From: Hordeum vulgare subsp. vulgare
Lineage: Eukaryota > Streptophyta > Magnoliopsida > Poales > Poaceae
Assembly: GCF_904849725.1 (NCBI RefSeq)
Contig: NC_058524.1
Coordinates: 545,727,763-545,791,762, forward strand
DNA: 64,000 bases
Reading direction: 5' to 3'
Shown here: positions 11,058 through 21,355 of the stretch, in pieces
How the letters are laid out: every line of letters starts with the position of its first letter
How positions within the stretch are numbered: position 1 is the first letter of the stretch
The notes under the pieces: generated by a model
The model's input: the letters and a program-made list of their open reading frames with translations, nothing else
Database searches by the model: none
Told to the model about the DNA's origin: nothing
Translations under genes and position numbers: made by a program

Positions 11058-11863
11058 TAGTTTGCATAATGAGCATACCACGGTGCACTATATGAAGTGC
11101 GGATGACATTTAATTGCTCATCACGAAAGCTGTCATCAATAGGTAGTGGGTCATCAAGGACATTCTCTAACCTAGACAAATTATCTGCTACAGGGTTATC
11201 AACACCCTTTCGGTCAACGACTTGCAAATCAAATTCCTGTAGCAGGAGAACCCATTTGATTAGCCTAGGCTTAGCGTCCTTCTTCTCCATGAGGTACTTA
11301 ATAGCAGCATGATCAGAGTGAATAGTGACTTTGGATTCAACTATGTAAGATCTGAACTTTTCACATGCAAACACGACTGCTAAAAATTCCTTCTCCGTAG
11401 TGGCATAGTTTCTTTGGGCACTGTCTAGAGTTTTACTAGCGTAGTGAATAACATTCAACTTCTTGTCAACTCTGTGTCCTAGAACAACACCAACCGCATA
11501 ATCACTAGCGTCGCACATGATTTCAAAGGGCAAGTTCCAGTCAGGTGGTTGAACAATAGGCGCGGTTATCAAAGCCTTCTTAAGTATTTCGAAGGCTTCC
11601 TAACAATCCTCATCAAAAACAAAAGGAACGTCCTTCTACAAGAGGTTGGTAAGAGGCCTAGAAATCTTAGAGAAGTCTTTAATGAACCTTCTATAGAAAC
11701 CAGCATGACCTAGGAAACTTCGTATACCTCTGATATCTGTGGGGCAAGGCATTTTCTCAATTGCATCAACCTTAGCCTTATCAACTTCAATGCTTCTTTC
11801 AGAGATCTTGTGTCCTAAGACGATACCTTCATTAACCATAAAGTGGCACTTCTCCCAATTCAA
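11058..11863 (-). pseudogene. RT C-terminus and RNase H, Athila-like copy 1
   Basis: The frame at 11863-11636 carries [16 protein letters not shown] and [12 protein letters not shown], the RT thumb region. It ends at a TAG where copy 2 has a glutamine, and another TAG follows near 11600. The frame from 11572 holds [34 protein letters not shown] and [10 protein letters not shown], the RNase H blocks in order, then the [17 protein letters not shown] linker. At 11057 the sequence runs into the Stowaway MITE. RNase H residues look largely intact. Stops and the MITE prevent a continuous pol. Confidence 0.88.
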
Positions 11864-11875
11864 GACGAGGTTGGT

Positions 11876-14491
11876 TTATTCGCATCTCTGTAAGACTCGA
11901 TCAAGGTTGCTGAGGCAATTATCAAAGGAAGACCCATAAACGGAGAAGTCTTCCATGAAAACCTCGACAATGTTTTCACAAAAGTCACAGAATATAGCCA
12001 TCATACATCTTTGGAAGGTGGCAGGTGCATTGCATAAGCCAAAAGGCATACGTCTATAGGCAAAGGTACCGAAAGGGCAGGTAAAAGTGGTTTTCTCTTG
12101 ATCAGATTGTGCAACAGGTATTTGCGAGAAACCTGCATAACCGTCTATAAAGCAAAAGTGTGTGTGTTTTGATAACCTTTCTAGCATTCGGTCGATAAAC
12201 GGCAAAGGATAATGATCTTTCCTGGTTGCCTTGTTCAGTTTTCGGAAGTCTATCACCATTCTATAGCCGGTAATAATCCTTTGTGGGATTAGTTCATCCT
12301 TATCATTAGGAACGACGGTGATACCTCCCTTCTTAGGTACGCAATGTACTGGACTTACCCAATCACTATGAGCAACAGGATAAATGATTCCTGCTTCCAG
12401 AAGCTTTAATATTTCTTTTCTCACGACCTCTTTCATCTTAGGATTTAATCTCCTTTGATGATCAGCAACTGGTTTAAAGTAAGGATCGGTTTTAATCTTG
12501 TGTTGACACAGAGTAGGACTAATACCCTTAAGATCATCAAGAGTATATCCAATAGCAGCGCGGTGCTTCCTCAGAGTTCTTAGTAATTTCTTCTCTTCGT
12601 GCTCTGAGAGGAGAGCACTAATAATGACATGATATATCTCCTTCTCATCAAGATAGGCATACTTAAGAGTATCAGGCAACTGTTTAAGCTCGAACACAGG
12701 ATCACCCTTTGGTGGGGGAGGATCTCCAAGCAGTTCAACAGGCAGATTATTCTTGAGAATAGGATATTGTTCTAAGACAATTTTATCTATCTCATCTCTC
12801 TCCTCCGTATGCATATCATTTTCATGGTCAAGCAGATATTGCTCTAAAGGATCCGTAGGAGGTACGGCAATAGAGGCAAGAGCAATAATTTCATCTCTAC
12901 CAGACGACTCTCTTTCATGAGGTTGTCTTCCAAACTTGGAGAAGTTAAATTCATGAGACACACCCTCGAAACTAACTGTGACGGTCTTCTTAATGCAATC
13001 AATGTGAGCATTGACAGTGTTGAGAAAGTGTCTACCAAATATGATGGGACAAAAGCTATCTTGTGCAGTACCAAGGACGAGAAAATCAGTAGGATACTTC
13101 GTCTTACCACACAAGACTTCTACGTCTCTCACAATTCCCAGAGGGCAGATAGTGTCTCTATTAGCTAGCGTAATAGTGGCATCAATGGGTTCTAACTCAG
13201 CAGGTGCAATCTCATCTTGGATTTCATCATATAGAGAATAGGGTATTGCACTTACACTAGCTCCCATATCACATAAACCATGGTAACAGTGATCTCCTAT
13301 CTTGACAGAAACAACGGGCAGGACAACTACAGGTCCGTCTTTGTCTTTCGCGTGAGGTTTAGCAATTCTAGCAGAGTCCTCACAGAATTTGATAACATGC
13401 CCATCTATGTCTTCGGCTAAGAGATCTTTGATAATAGCAACACTAGGTTCAACTCTAATCTCCTCACGGGGTGCAAGTGGTCTAATGTAACCCCTACGTA
13501 TCACAGTTGGAGCTTTAGAATAATCCTTTATCCTAGCAGGGTATGGTGGTTTCTCAGTGTAAGCACAAGGAACAACAGGATCACTAAAAGCAATGACTTT
13601 CTCCTCAACTAGATTGGTTTTGCCTATGTTGCTTTCTACAGGAGGATGATATTTAAACCACTTCTCTTTGGGAAGATCAACATGAGCAGCAAAAGATTCA
13701 CATAGAGAAGCTACTATCTCAGAGTCAAGTCCATACTTAGCGCTAAAATCTCTAGAAGTGTTTGTCTCAACAAAAGATTTAACGCAATCAAACTGGAAAT
13801 TCATACCTGACTCCTTACCTTCCTCCAGCTCCCAATCTTCAGAGTTGTGTTTGATTCTCTCCAATAAATTACACTTGTGATCAATATCCTTCTTCATAAA
13901 AGAACCCGTACAAGAAGTGTCAAGCATGGTACGATTTTCATGAGGAAGCCGAGCATAAAAGTTTTGAGTGATGATTTCTCTCGAGAGCTCATGATTGGGG
14001 CATGAATATAGCATTGATTTAAGCCTCCCCCGAGCTTGAGCCATGCTTACCCTGTCACGAGGCCAAAAGTTATAAATAAAGTTCCGATCACGATGTACTA
14101 AATGCATAGGATAGAACTTTTGATGAAATTCCAATTTCAACCAATTGTAGCCCCATGATCTAGTATCATCACATAGCCTATACCATGTCAACGCCTTATT
14201 CTTCAAAGATAAAGGAAAGACTTTCTTATTTACCTCATCCTCGGGCAAACCTGCAAGCTTAAATAAACCACAAACTTCATCTACATAGATCAGATGCGAG
14301 TCTGGATGTGAAGATCCATCTCGTGTGAAAGGATTAGCCAGCAGTTTCTCAAGCATACCCGAAGGAATTTCATAAAAGATATTTTTCGTAGGTACCTCAG
14401 ATTGAGGAACAACTCCTCGTGCTTCTGTTCGTGGTGAAGATACCCTGACCAAACTCCTCAAAGGAACAGTTTCCACAGTGACAAGTGACAA
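11876..14491 (-). pseudogene. Gag-protease-RT polyprotein segment, Athila-like copy 1
   Basis: An 871-codon frame from ATG at 14491 covers Gag, protease and most of RT without a stop. The Gag core lies around residues 60-210 (LKNKALTWYR, FYPMH, NFWPRD blocks). The protease motif LCDMGASVSAIP is near residue 407. RT begins near residue 640 and carries YRMVIDFRKLNKAT and TFQRCMMAIF. The catalytic block near residue 845 reads FMEDFSVYG instead of FMDDFSVYG, so the first aspartate is lost. The frame ends at a TAA that replaces a glutamate codon kept in copy 2. No CCHC knuckle is visible in Gag. Length and integrity suggest fairly recent activity of the lineage, but this copy is dead. Confidence 0.9.
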
Positions 14492-14553
14492 TATATTTCA
14501 GCACAGTATAAAAATGTTTCCTTACCAATTTCCACTTACCAAAGGCGCTTCAC

Positions 14554-14571
14554 TCCCCGGCAACGGCGCCA
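14554..14571 (-). promoter_or_regulatory. tRNA-Asp primer binding site, Athila-like copy 1
   Basis: The minus strand reads TGGCGCCGTTGCCGGGGA, the complement of the 3' end of plant tRNA-Asp(GUC). It lies 11 bases inside the 5' LTR. This primer choice is usual for Athila-type elements. Confidence 0.88.
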
Positions 14572-14582
14572 GAAAAGAGTCT

Positions 14583-16087
14583 TGATGACCCACAAGTATA
14601 GGCGATCAATCGTAGTCCTTTCGATAAGTAAGAGTGTCGAACCCAACGAGGAGCAGAAGGCTTTGATAAACGGATTTCAGCAAGGTAATAACTGCAAGCA
14701 CTCAAAGTAGCGGTAACAAGTGATTGTGTAGCGAGGTGAAACGTAGCAAGCAAAGAGTAACAAGTAACAAGTAGTAGAAATTGTGCAGCAAGAGTCCCAA
14801 TACCTTTTGTAGCAAGGGACAAGCCTGAACAAAGTCTTATAGGAGGGAAAACGCTCCCGAGGACACACGGGAATTTCTGTCATGCTAGTCTCATCATGTT
14901 CATATGATTCACGTTTGTTACTTTGATAGTTTGATATGTGGGTGGACCGGTGCTTGGGTACTTACCTTACTTGGACAAGCATCCCACTTATGACTAACCT
15001 CTCTCGCAAGCATCCGCAACTACAAAAGAAGAATTAAGACAAAGTCTAACCATAGCATTAAACTAGTGGATCCAAATCAGCCCCTCACGAAGCAACGCAT
15101 AGACTGGGGTTTAAGCTTCTGTCACTCCAGGAACCCATCATCCACTTACTACTTCCCAATGCCTTCCTCTAGACCCCAAATAGGGTGAAGTGTTATGTAG
15201 TCGACGTTCACATAACACCACTAGAGGAAAAGAAAACATACAACATATCAAATACCGAACGAATATCAAATTCACATGACTATTATTAACATGACTTATC
15301 CCATGTCCTCAGGAACAAAAGTAACTACTCACAAAACATAATCATAATCATGATCAGAGGTGTAATGAATAGCATCAAGGATCTGAACATAAACTCTTCC
15401 ACCAAGTAATCCAACTAGCATCAACTACAAAGGGTAATCAACACTACTAGCAACCTTACAAGTACCAAACGGAGTTGCGAGACGAAGATTGGTTACAAGA
15501 GATGAACTAGGGATTGGAGAGGAGATGGTGCTGATGAAGATGTCTCCCCTCCGACGAGAGGAGTGTTGGTGATGACGATGGCGATGATTCCCCCCTTCGG
15601 GAGGGAAGTTTCCCCGACAGGATCGTCCTGCCAGAGCTCTAGATTGGATCTGCTCAAGTTCCGCCTCGTGGCGGCGGCGAAACCACGAAAAAGCTCCCTT
15701 CTGATTTTTTTCTGGACCAGGACGCTTCATATAGAAAAAGAGGGGGCCATCAGGGAGCCCACAAGCCCCCACTCCGCCACCAGGGGGTGGCGGTGTTAGG
15801 GCTTGTGGCGCCCTGGCAGCCCCCCTCCGGTAGTTCTTTCGCCCAGTATTTCTCATATAATCCCAAAAAAATCCATGTAACTTTTCAGGGCATTTGGAGA
15901 TGTGCAGAATAGTGGACTAAGATTTGCTCCTTTTCCAGTCCAGAATTCCAGCTGCCTGAATTCTCCCTCTTCAAATAAACCTTGCAAAATAAGAGAGAAA
16001 AGGCATAAATATGGTACCACAAGTAATATAACAGCCCAAAAAGCAATAAATATCAACATGAAAGAATGATGCAAAATGGACGTATCA
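14583..16087 (-). repeat. 5' LTR of Athila-like copy 1
   Basis: 1505 bp with TGATGACCCA and CGTATCA ends, the partner of 5771-7298. As the upstream LTR of a minus-strand element it should carry the promoter. Its U5 side shares the block GTTCGACACTCTTACTTAT (seen here as the complement) with the second Athila-like element at 26366-41824, showing the two families are related. Confidence 0.9.
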
Positions 16088-16365
16088 GTGCTCTCCTGGC
16101 CCGCCACTTCGTCTTGCGCGTCGCCTCCCTGCGTAAAACCGACGAAAACATGGCGAATCTTGTTCCGCCGTGTAACGGGGAGGACGTACCTGGCCGGCTC
16201 GACAATGTCGGTGGAGATGTCCGGCTCAGGAACAGGCGTCCCGATCATGCCGATGAAAACGTTGATCTTGCCGAAGGGGACTCGGTAGCCAGATTCGACG
16301 GAATCGGCCTCCGACTCCCATAGCGAGTGGTCGATGTAGTACTTCCCGCGGCGGCTCTTAGTCAT
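16088..16365 (-). pseudogene. Gag N-terminus of Tat-like element, upstream of the Athila insertion
   Basis: Starting from an ATG at 16363-16365 about 70 bp downstream of the primer binding site, about 92 codons read MTKSRRGKYYIDHSLWE and continue to the edge of the Athila-like LTR at 16087. Frame arithmetic shows that this frame and the frame leaving the other side of the insertion at 5770 are in register once one copy of the 5-bp duplication is removed. I infer that gag was open at this point when the second element landed. Confidence 0.65.
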
Positions 16366-16432
16366 GATGTTGACCGCATAGCTTTCTAACTCTGGTAGGG
16401 TCCCTTCGAGAACTCAACTCCACCGTGCGCTA

Positions 16433-16450
16433 GCCCCACGGTGGGCACCA
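16433..16450 (-). promoter_or_regulatory. Primer binding site of Tat-like element
   Basis: On the minus strand TGGTGCCCACCGTGGGGC begins two bases inside the LTR end. The TGG start, mirroring the CCA of a tRNA, and the position directly after the LTR fit a PBS. I cannot name the tRNA with certainty. Confidence 0.7.
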
Positions 16451-16452
16451 AC

Positions 16453-16950
16453 TGTCGTGGTTTTGTCACCGCAGATGTCCTCGTGAAAGTACTTAGAGAT
16501 GGAGCCATCGCACCTTGGTGGCAACTCAAAGGGGGGTGAGCGAAAGCGAGACTCAGATTTACCCAGGTTCGGCCCCTCGTGAGGAGGTAAAAGCCTACGT
16601 CTTGCTTTGTGTGGATTAATAATGGTTTCGATTACAAGGAGGGCGTAACTCGACAGACCTAGCTCTCGATTCTCTCTAACTCGCCTGACCTCTCGCTAGG
16701 ACTCGCCTTTATATACAGGTCGATGCCCTAGGGTTTACAAAGTCCTGCCATTCTACTCTTGGCAGCTTTCCTTATCTCTAAGTCGCCTTGTTCCCCACGA
16801 TCAGGAGCTTCCTTGATATTCCATCATCCGCACGATCTTTTTGAACCGCCCTTTAGCTCCCGGGCCGTGGAACGCGTAGCTAATGGTGAGTCGCCCCTTT
16901 GGTGACCCGGCCCATTAAAGGCGGGCTACCCACAGGTAATATCCCCAACA
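16453..16950 (-). repeat. 5' LTR of Tat-like Gypsy element
   Basis: This 498-bp segment begins TGTCGTGG and ends CCCCAACA on the plus strand, so it has TG..CA ends. It abuts a PBS on its left and recognisable Angela-type LTR sequence on its right. It contains a TATA-like tatataca near 16711-16718, in minus orientation for transcription toward gag. The partner LTR is outside the window, so LTR identity cannot be tested here. Confidence 0.72.
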
Positions 16951-17400
16951 CAAGCCTTGCAAGCAATGTGATGAAGTGTAAGTCACGGGATCTTGTATTA
17001 CGGAACGAGTAAAGAGACTTGCCGGTAATGATATTGAAATAGGTATGAGGATACCGACGATCGAATCTTGGGCAAGTAACATATCGAAGGACAAAGGGAA
17101 TGACATACGGGATTATATGAATCCTTGGCACAGAGGTTCAACCGATAAGATCTTCGGAGAATATGTAGGATCCAATATGGGCATCTAGGTCCCGCTACTG
17201 GATATTGACCGAGGAGTGTCTCGGATCATGTCTACATAGTTCTCGAACCCGCAGGGTCTGCACACTTCAGGTTCGAGGATGCTTTTAGTATAGTTGAGTT
17301 ATATGTGTTGTTACCGAATGTTGTTCCGAGTCCCGGAGGAGATCACGGACGTCAAGAGGGTTTCTGGAATGGTCCGGAAACTAAGATTGATATATAGGAT
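16951..17400 (-). repeat. Angela/BARE-type copia LTR, left part
   Basis: The segment, in reverse orientation, matches from memory the U5-side of Triticeae Angela/WIS/BARE-1 LTRs: the TTGCAAGGCTTG, GATCTTATCG and GACCCTGCGGGTTCGAG blocks. It starts directly at the Tat-like LTR edge and stops at a 5-bp duplication (AGGAT) flanking the next repeat. Its first few hundred bases are missing here and are expected left of the window if the Tat-like element split the LTR. Confidence 0.8.
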
Positions 17401-20400
17401 TGTAACATCCCAAAATTATAAATTTTGGAATATTAATATAATTATTAGATTGATTGTTTGTTTTTTTGCTGAGTGATTGAAACTTGTGTGAAATTTCAAA
17501 CTTTTCGAAACTTTTGAATGAGAGGGAATAAAATGACTTTCCCCTTCTCCGGTGAATTCAAATTCAAGCTTTTAAAAGCAAAGAGAGAAGATGACATGAC
17601 TTCTTCAACTATAAATAATTTGAACGGAGATATTTGCATTTGAATTCTCTTGCATTTCTATCCGTTTTCTTCGTGCAAGAAATGCCGGGAAATACATTCT
17701 AAAGAGCGGAGGAACATGACCCTCAAATACCCGGGCATTTTGAATGTTATTTGCACCCTCAAAATTAGAGGATCATTTGAAAACTATTTGCAAAAAGAAA
17801 TAATGCTTTTAGGGATTTTTGGAAAAACATTTTTTCTGAAGTTTTATTTTTGCCGTGAAAAAATGCCCATCATCTATATTTTATTTTTCTGATAATTTAA
17901 TATATAAAAACTCTTTATTCCGAATTGATTTGATTTCCTTTTTAACGTTTTAGTTTCCTAGTTTTGAAAATAGGAAGGAGATCACTTTTATTAGGAAATA
18001 GGAGCTAGCCCATTAAGAGCTTTCCAAATTTGGCCCAACATAGGATCATCTTCTTCCTCCTCTCTCCCTCACGTCACAGGAAGTTTCCTTCCATGGAGAA
18101 GAGAATCCCCACCTCCGGGATTCGCGAAGCCCTTTCCTTCACGGCGCCTCCCACCACCCCTATAAGAACGCCCCTCCTCTCCTCGTTCCATTTTCCCCAT
18201 CACCTCGCCTTCTCCCTGCTCGTAGCCACGGTGCCACCATCCTCATCTTCCTGTCAAGAACGGAGTACCGTAGGTCTCGTGGCACTTCCCCATCACCCCT
18301 GCCGAGCCTCTCCAGCGCCCCACCCCCTGTCGTGCTACTCCTCCGCCGATTCCCCACCCCGCCGGCGACCTTCCCACCTCGCCGGAGCAGCTACCTCGCC
18401 GGAGTTCTTCCTCTTTGTCACCCATGGTGAGATTCACGAAATCCCGTATTGCAGTTTTTTCAGAAAATTGCAATCTTAGAAAATTCATATCTATTAGTCT
18501 ATAACTCCGAATTAGATGATTCTTTTTGCGTTGGATCACAAATTTTATGCAGTTTCTGTAGATATATAATTTGTCTATGTTTGGATTTATAAAAATTGAG
18601 TTAGATCAGATTTGAATTAAACCTTGTTTTGCCTATCCCAGGAGTTTAAAAATAGCTTTTAATTTGATTCCTTTTGGTACTGATCACTAGTGATCTTATT
18701 TATCAGTGGTAAAAATTTCAGATTTGTTTGAGTATTTTAGCTCACTGTTTCATATGAAACAATTTCTGTTTCACCTCTTTTAAGATTTCGGCTAATTTCC
18801 TTTTCTATCTTTGTTTTAAAATATTTTCTTTATTATTTCAGAAATATTATGTTTTGTTTCTGTTAGTTAAACAGTATTTTTGCAACAAGTTTTTATTTTA
18901 GTTTTATTTGTTTTCATGAAATCAATTCTAGTTCCTTAGTAACTTGCAATTGGTTTCACCACTGTTTCAAATCCCGTTTGGGAATACTTTCAAAAGGTTT
19001 TGTAAAAAATACTCTATTTTATCTTAGTTGAGCTTATATCTTAGTTCGTTGTTATTATTTTCTGTTGGAAAAAAGTCATTTAGTGTTTGATGTAGTAGAA
19101 GACTCCCTAGTCTTATTTGAAGTTTCTTTCGGATTCTATTTCGCTCTCTCTTTTGTTTTGATTGCTAGTATGAGTGCTTATGTGAATGATATGTTTGTTA
19201 TATAGATTTCATCGGAGAGTGACGAGTAGTCTATCAAGTTATTTTCTCGAGAAATTCTTCTTCGTCAACATCACCAGGCAAGTCACTTTGATCATACTTT
19301 CACCTATGGTTTATGCATTGTAGTTCTACCATCCTATGCCCATTTGCATGCTGCCTAGGTACTTGGAAACCTTATTGTAAATTGTAGTATCATGTGGTAG
19401 GAACACAACAACCCCGACACTTGGCCCCGGGACAACGATGTTATATTTGCTATGCTTAAGTAGACGGGTTATCGGTTGAGTGTATACCACGAGTGATGCG
19501 AGGTTGATATTATAATCAAGACCGGACTAAGACAAGATTTTCAAGACCTCGGACGCAATGCAACACTGGGTGAAGGACGGTTGACCGGCTCACTGGAAAA
19601 CCCAGTGGATGCCCGGGATGCTGGAGAGGCCATGTCATCCTGCGGAAAGCTTCACCCAGGCTCAAAGAGACGGATGGATATTTTCAAGACCCAAGGCTTA
19701 CCTGCACAGCCACAAGTCATTATGGGCTCTGGCTTGGTTGGACAACGCGGCGACTCTGGACAGGCGGTGCTAGCAGATGTAGACGAACGGTAGGAATGGA
19801 TGGGCACCGACAGGGATTCAGAGGGACCCGTTGAAAGACCATGTTTTGATCATCCGGTCTTCAAACACCTTGAAGTGCGAGGACATACTCGGAGGCGATC
19901 AAATCTTGTGGGGAACGTGTGCAAAACTCTGCAGAGTACTCAAACCTAATCGATTAGCCGTGTCCACGGTCATGGACGACTTGAGCCAAAGGAACTGAAG
20001 TTATCTGGATTTCTCAACACCATTAAATATATTTGATGTGGGAATTATTGACAACTCGGGTACGAGAACTGGTTGGCGGAACCATCTCGTTAACAACAAA
20101 CATTGTAGTAACATTTTGCTTTCAACCCCTCTTGTTGTAGGATAAAACTGGCTTTCTGCAAAACTTAGCTCCACCGACCAAATATGCATGTAGAGATAGT
20201 TGATTATTACTTTACCCCTCTCTTATGTGACTTGCCGGCATATTCAATATGCTGACCTACACGGCTGCAACGTCTTATGTTGCAGATATTTTCTTCGACG
20301 AGTAAGAGTACGATTCAGGGTTACGGTCTACACTCAACTTGTCGTTGGTGTTTATTGGGACTCCACTCCCTTGACTGCTTCGGCTGAAATATTTAAGGTA

Positions 20401-20534
20401 TATATCATTTTTACGCTATTTTACATGTGATTGCACTTTGATATATACATTGATGTACTGTGTGTGCCAGCATACTGATCCAGGGATGGCACAGAAACAC
20501 AGAGGTTTGACTCGTCTTGAGTCGGGTCGCTACA
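17401..20534 (+). repeat. 3.1-kb TG..CA repeat with 5-bp duplication, candidate solo LTR of a large non-autonomous element
   Basis: The unit runs from TGTAACATCCCAAAATT to GGGTCGCTACA and is flanked by AGGAT on both sides (17396-17400 and 20535-20539). It interrupts the Angela-type LTR exactly. It holds an AT-rich start, a TATA-like tataag near 18161, a GC-rich pyrimidine-heavy leader-like segment (18100-18420), a long AT-rich stretch and a mixed 3' third. No PBS, no long terminal direct repeats and no pol frame are present. TG..CA ends, a 5-bp duplication and an internal promoter-like region fit a solo LTR of a LARD-type element (Sukkula-like is a guess). A DNA element with TGTARC ends is the alternative. 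Confidence 0.6.
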
Positions 20535-21355
20535 AGGATGGTTTCATTTGGTCACCGAAAAGTTTCGGGCATTACCGACAATGTACCGGGAGTGATGAAT
20601 GGGTTCTCGGAATTCACCGGGAGGTGCCCACCCACCCGAGAGTGAGCCTAGTGACCCTAGGGTGGCGCACCAGCCCTTAGTGAGCTGGTGAGGCCAGCCC
20701 AATAGGTCCATTGTGCCACAAGGGAAAAATACCAAAGGAAAGGAAAAAAGGAAAGAGGGAGGTGGGAAGGGAGAGGAGGACTCCTCCTTCCCCAAACCGA
20801 ATTGGAGTTGGAGTCCTCCTCTCCACTTCGGCCGGCGCCCTTGGGGCTCCCTTGAGCCCCAAGTCTAGCCCCTCCCCTCCTCCTATATATACTGGTGGTT
20901 TTTGGGCTTTTGAGACACAACTTTGCCACGTGCAACTCAAACCTATACCACGTAGTTTTACCTCTAGATCGGATTCCTGTGGAGCTCAGGCGAAGCCCTG
21001 CAGGAGTAAATCATCACCACCACCGGAGCGTTGGCACGCTGTCGGAGAACTCATCTACTTCTCCATCTCTCTTGCTGGATCAAGAAGGCCGAGATCGTCA
21101 TCGAGCTGTACGTGTGCTGAACGCGAAGGTGTCGTCCGTTCGGCGCTAGATCAGAACGGATCGTGGGACGGATTGTGGGACGAGGGTGATTTCAATCACG
21201 AAGCTGTACCACAACATCAAGCGTGTTTCTTAATGCTTCCCGCTTAGCAATCTACAAGAGTACGTAGATCTAATCTCCTCTCGTAGATGGACATCACCAT
21301 GATAGGTCTTCGTGTGCGTCGGAATTTTTTGTTTCCCATGCAACGTTCCCCAACA
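20535..21355 (-). repeat. Angela/BARE-type copia LTR, right part with promoter
   Basis: Continues the LTR begun at 16951. It ends on the plus strand with CATGCAACGTTCCCCAACA, the complement of the canonical Angela LTR start. A TATA box (tatatata, 20884-20891) lies in minus orientation. No polypurine or pyrimidine tract flanks 21355, so this is an outer end. The LTR is solo, or belongs to an element whose interior lies left of the window. The 178-codon plus-strand frame at 20711-21247 is antisense to the LTR leader and is not a gene. Confidence 0.82.

Larger units (their letters stand above)
5771..16087 (-). mobile_element. Full-length Athila-like Gypsy retrotransposon (copy 1)
   Basis: Two near-identical LTRs (5771-7298 and 14583-16087) flank gag-pro-pol on the minus strand. 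The PBS matches the 3' end of tRNA-Asp, and the flanking pentamers are GTGAT (5766-5770) and GTGCT (16088-16092), a target duplication with one change. By eye the first roughly 365 aligned LTR bases differ at about 19 sites. The FMxDFSVYG-type RT and tRNA-Asp priming fit the Athila lineage. LTR sequence resembles Triticeae WHAM/Sabrina-type families from memory, which I cannot confirm. It inserted in gag of the Tat-like element and later received a Stowaway MITE. Pol has stops and an altered RT active site. Confidence 0.92.
1..16950 (-). mobile_element. Tat-like Ty3/Gypsy LTR retrotransposon, 3' end outside window, interrupted
   Basis: A minus-strand Gypsy element reads gag (16365 to about 3479), protease, reverse transcriptase, RNase H, a second RNase H and integrase (to position 1). 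Its 5' LTR is at 16453-16950, and the 3' LTR would lie left of the window. The extra RNase H between RT and integrase is the hallmark of the Tat lineage of plant Gypsy elements. A 10.3-kb Athila-like element (5771-16087) sits inside gag. The first five bases after the LTR, CAAGC at 16951-16955, are the expected target duplication, but the partner lies beyond position 1. Many frameshifts and stops make it non-autonomous. Lineage is family knowledge; I cannot assign a named family. Confidence 0.85.

Noticed and set aside
14554..14571. tRNA-Asp 3'-end match as part of a tRNA gene
   Set aside because: No acceptor partner, anticodon or T-loop lies around it. It sits at the LTR edge and is a primer binding site, as at 27893-27910.
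18030..18479. 149-codon frame in the 3.1-kb repeat as a host gene first exon
   Set aside because: There is no domain, and it sits in the pyrimidine-rich leader of a repeat bounded by a perfect target duplication. A captured exon cannot be excluded, but nothing supports it.
20711..21247. 178-codon plus-strand frame that could be a gene
   Set aside because: It lies antisense inside the Angela-type LTR leader, has no domain, and its composition follows the GC-rich leader.
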